From NCBI GenBank assembly GCA_910591455.2, contig OU342821.1, positions 17,497,787 to 17,561,786 on the forward strand: a DNA stretch of 64,000 bases, in the 5' to 3' direction. Positions 40,701-51,600 of this stretch are shown here, in pieces. The notes below the pieces were generated by a model, which saw nothing but the letters and a program-made list of their open reading frames with translations, ran no database searches and had not been told where the DNA came from. How positions within the stretch are numbered: the stretch's first letter is position 1; the number at the start of each line of letters is the position of its first letter. This DNA is from Pholis gunnellus (lineage: Eukaryota > Chordata > Actinopteri > Perciformes > Pholidae). A program made the translations under genes and the position numbers.

Positions 40701-43700
40701 TACTCAAATGTCACATCAACTTTTTTGGCTTTCATTCCCGGACCTCACCCAGTTCGGCCCACACACATGAATCTGGATGTTCTGGTCTTGTCCAGGTGAG
40801 GGCAGGAGAGTGCTCTAGTGAGCATTAAGCCAAACATTTGTCTCCATCTGAACTTGACCCACATGATCATGCAGGCTGGATCGAGTTCATTGTAATCCAT
40901 CTTCTGAATTAAACATCACGACACAATGGACAGCTAATGAGTGGGGTAAATTATTTTAACCCGAGCGGCTAAAAACTCTCCTCCTCTCTTTCTTATACAT
41001 ATTTTAAGCATAAGGTGAGGGGGAGCCTGAAAAGGCCTAATTTCATTAGCGTAAGGTGATGTCAGGCCCCCTGCTGATCAGACAGCACAAATCAATGCTC
41101 ATTATTTCTGCATATCCTCTGGGACATCCGGCACAACAGCTTACAGGAAAAAAAAGTCTAGTTTTTCGTCATTTTTCTGGATTATATGTCAGCAAAGAAA
41201 AATTGGGCAGGAGGGCCCCACAGGGCAAGGATAAGACTCTGGGAGGTCTGAGCTCTGGCAGCATTTTAAGGTGAGCTACTTTCACAACATATTTACTCAG
41301 TCACCCCTGAGCTCTGAGCCAGGCCATGGTCCCTCTGCCAGCCCACACCGGCACACTCGCAGTCCCAGCGCCTGGGCATACTCCAATCGGACCACGAAAA
41401 CCAAATAAAACATCGCAGAGGTCAGCCCGCCGCACAGAGGCCATAAATCAGCATGGATTGGACACACACACACACACACACACACGAAAATGCACATGGG
41501 CACATAAACAAACTAGCTGTATGATGCGTTTAAGTACATGCATGCAGACATACGTGTTTCAAAACACGCACATGCCTACAGAGAACTTTCACTTCCAACA
41601 AATTTACAGAACTTTACCAGACATGAGGTACGTTTTCACCCACATACCCTTTCCCCTCCAGACTGTAGCTCAATCCCAAAACTCAGAGCAGCTGCCAAGA
41701 GCAACAGGCCCGTCTGCCACCCCACTTATCCACCGCACAGCACCTTAACCAATCCCTCACCTCCATGCCCCTGTCCTGTTTTTTTGGATCCCATCTGGGC
41801 CTCTCCATCATTTCAATCCTCAGCGTCTCCCAGCCCCCATCACACTCCCTTCTGCATAAGATTTTAATTCCACGTCTCTGAGGACTACGGGCAGCCATAT
41901 TCACATTTCCTGTTCATTTGGGGTGGTGGGAAACCGGAGCGGGCTCGCCTCATCTAACAGACGTAGATTCTGACTGTTTGGCTTGGCCATTTGCTGAAAT
42001 CTACATAAAAAAAAAAAAAGTGCTGAGGGTACACTTCAGGGCTTGCTGACACAGTAAAAGAATAACAGAGGGAATAAGGGGGCGAAAGACAAACATCTGA
42101 CATGAGTTAGGGAAATTCTCTTAATTATCATGGTGGAAACTCCATCTTCCCTGGGGCTACTGAAGTCTACGTCCTATTCCTCAGACTGAAATGTATGGAG
42201 GTAGTGTGTTCTGACAGTGAAGCATAACTTATACCTTGGACAAGATAATGCAAACATGAGTACAGCAATGTACACACATAGGGATTTGAATTTGGATGCT
42301 TTGGAAAAGCTTTTTGGATGTTTTAAGGAATAGAGTTGGACTCCAAAACTACCCCACAGCATACCATTCAGAAGTGGTATTATGGCTACAGTTTTACAAA
42401 GTGCTATACACTATTACTATTTACACTACAAATTGTCCATTGTCCAATCCATTATCATTTGGATAATAACATCTGGATTACTGTATGTCTAAAACCAGCT
42501 GGGACAGATTGCAGTTCCCAGCTTCTCCACTGACATGATTTTCTTTTAGTAGGAAAACTGTTCGACCCTTAAAAACATACACATTTGCACTCGACACTGC
42601 AGAAAAATACACTACACTATCTTCAAGCTTTTCACACTAAGGGAGCTGTTAGAAAGCTTTCACGCTGGCACAATCCGGGCACATTCCAAAGTGGGCTATC
42701 CCCGATTTTAGCCCAGGGCTTGCTGGCCCTACTCCAGTGCAGGGTTAGCATCGAGTTTGCTGGGTTATCCCCCTTGAAATCGACTAAACACCGGGCTAAA
42801 AGTTGCCAGCGTGAAACGGAGCTAAAGTTAACAGTGGAATTGTTTGATATTCTAGAATGTAAACCGGTGTCCCGTGTTAGAAAAGGACATTTAACCCAGT
42901 GCTAGTAAAAGTGCCGTGTGAATAGTATAGCCCTGGGCTTAGGTTAACCATGGGTTAACAATGCACGTGTGAAAAGGGGATAATTTAGCCCAGGGTCAAC
43001 TCTTAGACCTGGGCCCTAGGTTGTATGAAAATCAACCATGTTTGGGGGGTCCTAAGTGTCTGACAATGCTGTCAAGAACTAATTTGTGGCCCCACCTCTG
43101 AATAGGGATGCATCAATGCATCCTGAACAATTTTTCATGAAGACCCAAGCAGGGCATAACATGTTCAGGGCGCCTCTAATGGAGGTCAATAAGAGAAACC
43201 AATATCCATCTGTTAACCATCCATCAGAGAGGCAATGTACACCGATTCAAAAGCGTTACTAGAGCTACTGAGTGTAGCTAATCACAAATAATAAAACAGA
43301 AGCCCGATCAGACCTGGAAACATCAGTACCTCAGACATCGGGCCAAAATGGGCTTAAATAGGATTCTGAATTCGGAACATCTTCTGCAAATATAGAAAGT
43401 GGTGTCAAATCTGTAAAACAGTCACGATGTAAATCAGGTGAGCCTCCGCATATGAATACGTCTATGCCTTAGATGACGAAAACATGTGAACTCTATATAA
43501 GGGGCGCTGACTTAATGGCAGGAAAACTGAAGAAAAGTCATTGGGTAAAGATGAGGAAACAGGATGTGTACAACTCAGGATGTGTACAAGCCATTATAAT
43601 ACTAAAGCTCTTAACAAGCATCGAATGTGTTTTTTTACTACTTTTTCCTGGCTCTGATTGCACCACGTGAGCCACACAACCCTCTTCATCCCAGTCCTAT

Positions 43701-45579
43701 TAAAGGCCTCCCATCTGATGCGGTTCTCCCCTCCCACTCTTATCATATTCGCCTTAAACTCCCCCACACATTCCATCTCTGATCCTTTATGTCATTATAT
43801 CTTTACCTCAATCCTCCTCTCTCTGAAGCACATCACGCTTTCCTACCTATCCTCCCCAACCTATCACCACATGCACTTCTTCCACCACCCACCCCCCCTT
43901 GTTCAGAACATCAGTCTGGGACAGCCTATCAGCGGATACCAAGGAAACCTCTGGATGATGTCATGTGGTATGGTTGCTGTTCCAAGACTGACATCAGCGG
44001 GAAGAGAGCTCCTCATTCTTTCCAGAGTGTGACCCAAAGGTTTTGGCTCCACTACCCGAACCCACTGCTGCAGCTTCCCCACTCCTCTCAATCCTGAACA
44101 TCTTGTTCTTCTGATCTAGGCTCGTCTGCTCCAACTCTCGCTGAATTGATGTGTCTCCGTGACAAAAAAACTGCACTATATGATCGCTCCGCATTCATAC
44201 TGGACTTTCGCTCTGCTCGGACTGCAACAATGGAGGCCGGACAACAACTGCTGTGTTCGCGCAGCTCCACCTCGGGCCACTTCGATTCACTCGAGGTCCC
44301 CTGGGGTCCCCCTCTGAGCGAGGCCAAGTGGTCAATCTGTCCCGTTTGTGTTCCCCTCAAATCAACCGCAGCCATTTATTTCACTCGACGCTACTTAGGA
44401 CCGAGGGATGGACATTAAATTATCTGTTTGTTCTTGGCACACTCGGGGAAACAACAGTGAACATGGAAAGCAAGGAACACACTCTGCAGACAGGCCCTAA
44501 ATTCTGAACAACAGAGATTAAACTACACATGTTTTCAACATCCATAACCCTACGGTCATGGAGAAAAACCACATCACTAAAAGTCACTAGCTGGACTTCT
44601 TAATGACTGATTTGAATGTTTACATTACAGTCATTACCAAGGAGTAATTACTATTTCCTTTAAAACAGATGAGCATCGATTACCAAGTAAAATACCCGTC
44701 TTCTTATATAATCGTCACCTTAGTTAACTTCACAGTCTTTACTGGCACACGCTACAGTACTCTTAAACAAGCAACACAGAAAAGAAAAGAACATGATGGT
44801 ACTTATAGAGGGTAGACGCTTTCTCTGTGACCACAATAACCATGTCAGAAACCAAACCACAAACCACCTCTGCATACAGTGAGTACACCAAGTACGCCTC
44901 CTGACTGCTGTATGTAAAGAAAAGGCCCAGGCTCCTCTACACCATTCAGTGTAAATTTAAAGATTATATGTACATCCTCAAGTCTCTTTATGCAAATATA
45001 TGTTTGGATTTTATGATTCTTAATCTATTTAATCAAAAAACATTGATTTTCTCTCTCTTTTTAAAGGGAAATTCTTTGTTAGTGGTCATCTATTGGGCTT
45101 CTAAAGGAAAACTTGGAATAAATCACAGAGGTTTTTTTATTTTGTGGGTGTTTTCATGCTCTTGGTGGTAACCGACTCTGGCAAAAGTCAACACAGGATC
45201 AGACTAAACTACAGAGGGGAGAAGGGAGTAAGAGGAGGAAAGGAGCGCAGCCTGAGCATAATTTGGAAACTATGTGGCATATTTTCCAGCCTGTCCCGTC
45301 TCCCAACTGGCGGACGCACAGCGGGAGGGCTTTAAACATCTCACACTAAATATCTGTCTGTTCCCACGGTAACCAGTGGACTGTTACCGCTGCTCTGATT
45401 TGCTGGGTAGGATGTAAATTGTTCCAGTATCTTTTTCAATCTCATGACGAGTGTGCTACGGGCAATAATGAAATTACAGCAGTAGTACGACTGTGCCGGA
45501 TAAATGCAGTCATCCTGTTGGCAACTGGAGGGATTTACGAGTGGCCATTAGGCTTAGGCTAGCTGTAACACACACACAC

Positions 45580-45614
<35 letters not shown>

Positions 45615-48600
45615 AAACACTTCTGTATTCATGCCTCATTAAATAGTTCTAGTCAACAATTTCAATAGAATGTGAACACAATCCGTGCAACATAAAACAG
45701 TGGTTCACTCATGAACCACGTCTAACCCTGTTGTGTATATAATTACATACAGTACAGTAGCCTACATACTGTAATTAATGGTTTTGACTGAGGGGAAGAA
45801 AAGTTTTAGTTTTGTACCCCATCATATATCCATCTCCCCTATGGCTTGGCAGACCAAACTTTGGGGATTGTGGGGGGTGGAGTGATGTCATATTTCATTC
45901 TTTTTGTCTGCTCTTGCTGAGCAGCAGTGAGGTTAAAGGTCAGCTGGCTCAGCATCAGTCACATCAGTCAGCCTCTGTTACTAATTATTATTGAGGGCCT
46001 CAGCCTCACAGACTAATCCCCCTTTAAACAAGCACAACTCTGATGGGACAAAGACAACACTATTCCTTGTGCCTTGTGCTCCCTCTGTGTGCGCTTTGGT
46101 GTGTTTGTGTGTGTGTGTCCCTCAACAGGGGTCATGTTTAAGAGCCACAAATAGCCACACAAAAGCTTGTTCAAGGCGCTATGCGAACTAACTCTCATTC
46201 GTCACACTAGGTAGAAGCAAAAAGTGTTTGACGTCATGATGCACATCAGGTATCTGTGGGTGTTAGAAACCCCAAAAGGCTTCCTGTCACGAGTCACATT
46301 AAGCATTCATCTTTCATCTCCTGCGAAGCATTCGTACACATGAAAAGAAGAAGGTAGGAAGAAGTGAAGCCCCCATTCTTATAATGAAAACCTGTCACCA
46401 CTTGTTAAAAACCTCTGTAAACAAAAATGTTGCAGCCAATTCTGAAAAATTATTCAGACATGAAACCATAAACAGAAATATAACGTTTAAGTTGGACTGG
46501 GTTTTAAATGCTTAGCAGCCACAAGAGAGAGGCGTAACTTCTAAACGGCAACAACAGATCCAGAGTTGAACATGCAAAAAAGACTTCAGGGACATTATGT
46601 TTTTTTGTGTGGAATATGTGGAAGTAAATTAAATTTGATTTGTGAGATGTTGGGGGTTCTACAAGCTAAATCCACACATCTATTGAGGATGTGGACACTA
46701 CCACGATCCCCATTCTGTGCGCCATGACACGCAGACTTTGGGATTGGAGATTGACCATCATTTACACCACAGCCACATGTGTCTGTACTGAAGTTAGAAT
46801 GGAGAATCTCATTTGTTTTAAGGATTTTAAATCAAGCTGGCCTGAGAATTGTCCACAAAAAGGATTGTTTTGGGCCTCCTTACTTAGTAGCCTTGGAAAT
46901 AGCATAGAGCGGGCGATGCCAAATTCCAATCAATCAATTAACACACAGATACCAAGTGGAAAACAAGTGTGCATCTAAGAATGACTTAACATACAGACAG
47001 TCCTAAGCGGTGCAATATTAGAATAATGCCATTAAAACGAGTAGATTAGGAGTGAAAGTATGATGCCTACCTCAAAGACTTCTTCGTCAAGTATTCTAGT
47101 TCCAAATACTACAATTCCCTTGGTGTCGACGATGGGGTGAGGGCTTCGGAGCAGCTTCTGGGTGGCCTTCTTTTTACAGTCCAGAATGAGGGTGATGGTC
47201 TGCTTGTGCACACTGATGGCCACTCGATGCCATCTGAAAAGGGGAAGGTGAAGTTAATTCACACACTTACTGGGTTACATGCTGCCCACTTACACACTGC
47301 TAAGGCACTGTCAAGAGTCCCTTTTGTGTTCGGCCTCTCAAATTCAAATACATCCCATTCTGTTTTTTGGAGTGAAATTTAATCTCATTTTACTCTTTCT
47401 TAGAATACCCTTTTTTTTTTCGGTGGTACAAATTCAACACTGTGTTTGCATGCAAAAGAGACACATTTACTGTAAGGGATCAAATGTAAAATATCACAAA
47501 CGAACACTGACGAGGTTGCACGTCACTAACAAATCTGTTGCAAAACGGGACACCTGGGCAAGGTGCTGCTTCAACAAACTAAACCAGCATCAAAGTCTAA
47601 CACATCCACCTGGACTTTGATTAGAGGGGAAGCTGCATGAACCAACAAACAGGAGCACCTACTTTCCGTCAGCTAGGTTGACTCCTCTGAAGAGGGGGTA
47701 ATCCTCAGGGCTGGGTTTGCCTGTGTGGTCCTCGTACAGGAACACCGGCGAGCGGCCCACTTCCAGTCCGAGCTGCTGGATGCCTTGCTCGTTGTACACA
47801 GACAACAGGAAGGACTGGCTGCCCTTCTTAGGCTTCACTGTGGCCAAGATGGAAAAGTCCTCCGGGAACACATCACCTGGCAGGACGGACGGCGGGTTGA
47901 ACAGAGAGAGAAACGTTTTGGAGAGTTATACGGAGCAGTAATCATTCATCATCAAAAGAGAAAATTAAATACTATGTTTGTGTTCAGGATGTTGTAACCT
48001 TAATATTATTTTAGGAGACAGGCTGTGCTCTCCGGTGTTAAGAGGGAATATGCTAATTATCATTTTTTTACCTAAAATGGAAAGAAATGTTACAAAAACA
48101 GACAGTTTAGAATGGAAGAATTGAAAAGGATGGGCTTTGAGCACCGAAAGGAAGCGCCAACAATTTGTGGAGTGCCCAAAATGTAACAGGATAGGATTAA
48201 TCTGAAAGCGATGGCTGGCAGACTAGAGGCCGGTTAGAAGGGGGGAAAAAAACAGAAAGTTAGAAGTGCAAAGTGGAGCATTTCCAGCGCAGCACAGGAT
48301 GAGAAGCATAATGACAAAAGCATGTGATCCTGGGAGACTTCTTCGAAACTATCCTTCAAACCCCTCCTTTTCCGCTCCTCTCTCTTCTCCCACAGCTGAT
48401 CGGTCTAACAGACACTGAAATGCTCCGAAGAAAGGTTGGAGATGAGGAAATGGGAGTAAAAAAAAAAAAAAAACTTACAGGAGACAGCGTTAAAGACACA
48501 TAAGTATGGAAATACCAATAATACTTTGGTATTCAAACACATAAAAAGTGCAGAAACAGACATTAAAAAAGATGGGTTTGATTCCATCTGTTCCATCTGT

Positions 48601-51600
48601 TCCACTGTGCAGCCTCAACTATTTCCTCCATTTTGCTAAAGTGTGGGGCACATCTGCCAGACAGATTCCCTTCGTGGGGTGTTCTCAGGACCCCAGAAAG
48701 AAGGCGGCCTCTCCAGCCACCCGGGGAGACTGTTGCTCGCTAGTGTCGAGATCAGACTACACTTGAGGCTGTCTGATCTTTTAGTTTGAGAAAAAGCCAA
48801 TCTGACTTTGTTGAAACCACTATTGTTAAGCGAAACCCTAGATATCTGGATTATATTTACCATAAGCAAAGAAACCACTTGGATTCCAGTAGCAGATCTT
48901 TGCTGTGCGGTATGTGCAGAGCGGAGCTTTCCAGATGGCCGGAAAAGAGAGGCAGGGTTTGCGGCTGCGGTGGTTTTGTAGCACCTCGTGCAGCCATTAA
49001 ACCCCCTTACTCTGCCACCATTTTCTCAGAATCATAGGAGACAGGCTGGAAAATGCGAAATCGGAGTGACTAGCCAATGAGTGGCATCTCAAAGGGAACC
49101 ATAGGTTCAGAAGAGATAGTGGAAAAAGAAAGAAAAAAGTAAATGGAAGCACCACTATGCATTCATTCTATTCTCTCTTTTCTTTTGTCTTTCAGCCAGT
49201 CAGCATCTGGGAGTCTGTTTGCCTTCCTGTCATGTCTTCCTCCCCTTTTTTCTATGATTCCTCCTTTCATTAATGGCAGGCATCAAATCGCATCATGCGG
49301 AGAGAGCACATGCCTTGGCAGTGCGCTCCCTCAGGAATTCAGCTTGGCATCATATGAGAAAGATTGCTTTAATTGACAGATGCTTCGACAGGATGGGGTA
49401 AGAGAGAAGAGGAAGAGACGGACAACCCTTCAAACTTGAGGGGGCGGAAATTTATGAAATGAAAATTTTATGATGCAAAAAAAAAAGGTAAAGAAACCAG
49501 ATGAAGGACAGATTGTCACTACATCCTGTTGGATGAGCCATGTCTGTCACAGAGACAATGGGCCTCGTGCAGGAAGAGATAAAAAGATATTCGTATCCAC
49601 AATTTGTCCTTATTCTGTTAGTACCCATTGGTTTCTAGGATTCACCAATGTTTTCTTAATTTTGCTCTTCTTTTAGGTAATGGAAACTTTTATGAGTGGT
49701 CGAGAGCATGTTTACTTTGTTTAAGTTTCTTTAACAGTACCTCAATTTCACTACTGCTGAAGTTCTTCTTGCTACAGCCTTTTCTTGGTGGCATCTCTCC
49801 AATTCTTGGGCATGTGCCAGAGTATTTGCACAGGGCACAACACCTGCCCTTTTATATTTTGTTTAGGGGGCATCACCTCTGTTAACAATAAAAAAAACGC
49901 CCATCAAGTGGGAATCATGATTCAGCACACCTGGGTAATAGCAGTTATTTTGCATTAGACCCAATGACTCAGCGCTGGCTCAGTACAGGCTGTTTGTGTG
50001 GAGGTCGAGGGTCAGCTGTGGGTTGAAAGAGATACAATGGCACTGAAGAAGAGGGAGTGCAGGGCAGAAAGAAATGACTCGGACCACTCAGGGGTGAAAT
50101 TGAGAATAAAACTGCCTCTGAATTAAATTGAAGTAGAATTCATGCAGCAGGGTTGGGATACCCTGAGAGAACCTCAATCTGAGAGGAGGAGGGTGAAAGA
50201 AGGAGATTGTATTGAAAAATAGAAAATTGAGGACGAGAAAATTGAGGACGAGAAGAGGAAAAAAAGAGTAATATCTTGTGTCTGTGACCTTTTCTCCTGC
50301 TTACTCTCTCCTCAGGACCTCAAAGCAAAGTGTGTGCGTGCGTGGAGGGGGGGGGGGTTCATTCAGAAACGCTCAGGTTTCTCTGGAATGTATCTCTCAA
50401 GCCGCTACTTTGGGCCACCAGATGAGAGATACCTCATTCCTCATCTAGTGTGTGTGTATGTGTGTGAGGACATGGTGGGAATGGGAGGGCTGTGGTGCCA
50501 GAAGTCCTGGGAGTTTAAACTGGCAGCACCATCATCAGCGTCAGACTCAAATGGTCACGGAAAGTCAGAGACACAAAGACAAGCCAAGACATCGCGACCA
50601 GCCAACCAGGCACGACCCACTAATTTCCTCCTAGATTAAATAACCAATTAAAGTTGCTTTTTATTTTGATAAAATGTCTCGGGTGTGATATAACTAGTTT
50701 TTTATTTGACTTGGACTATTCTCTGGGTTGATGGAGAGAGGTCTTGTTTGAAAGTTACAAGAGACGGAGAGAGTGGTTTACCACCCCGTCTCCAACTTTA
50801 CATTGCAGGCATTGGGAATCTACGTCTGCCAAACTTCTCTGAGAACGTCACAAACGTCAGGGAGGGGTAGGAGCTATGCCAGCACTTTGACTGATCCTCT
50901 CCACCATCTGTCAGTGCGCATACAAGCAGGTAAATGGGGTAGAAAGTCTTGTGTCCAGTAATTGGTCATTCAGTCATCGCTGTGTCCAAATCCCTCCTTC
51001 TGTATGAGAAAAGCAGCATTCCAGTGGGATTGCACATTGCTGCAGAGACAACAAGTGTCACTGTCTGTTGGTGTGCAAAAAAGGATGGAAACATGGACAA
51101 AGAGAGTGAAAGAAGATGGATGTGTGTCTTTGATGTACAGGGCTCTAATGGGGAAAGGTAGGACTCGGGATGTAAGTGTTTCAAGTTCAAGGCCCAAATA
51201 ACACGACTAAAGCTCTATAGTTTGAGAATAGTCTCGGATTTATTTTTGGGGGGTTCAACCGTAGAGACCTGGAGCTACAGCATCATGCCTTTCTGTTTGT
51301 CAACAGCCAGATCAATCGGAGAAGCAACTCTCCGCTCCACCTCTGTTTCCTGCTGCTTTTGGATATGTCCCCACCTCGCACTGACGGAGGCCAATAGGAT
51401 ATGAATCATGAGCGATAATGGCATATCGTTCAGAACAAGAGCAGTCTCTGCTCTAGTTGGATACCACGGAGATATCCAAAGAAAACTACTGGTATTGTCT
51501 GCATCAGCTAAAATGAGGATTAAAGAATATCAGGCTAGACGAGGACAGACTACTGAGACGTGGGGAAGCGTGTGGTGCAAAAGTTAAAGAGGGCCGGCTG

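Larger units (their letters stand above)
37051..47070 (-). other. Intron 4 (10.0 kb)
   Basis: The largest complete intron of the window. It contains a 15-base G-run (37986-38000), (CA)n tracts at 41462-41485 and 45568-45613, and a MITE-like inverted-repeat element at 42658-42816 with related repeats to about 43020. No nested gene is supported: the longest open frames (for example 41326-41748) are low-complexity, CA-repeat-containing and unlike any protein I know. Confidence 0.65.

Noticed and set aside
41326..41748. 140-residue plus-strand open frame as a nested gene in intron 4
   Set aside because: Low complexity, spans a (CA)n repeat, and shows no recognisable domain.
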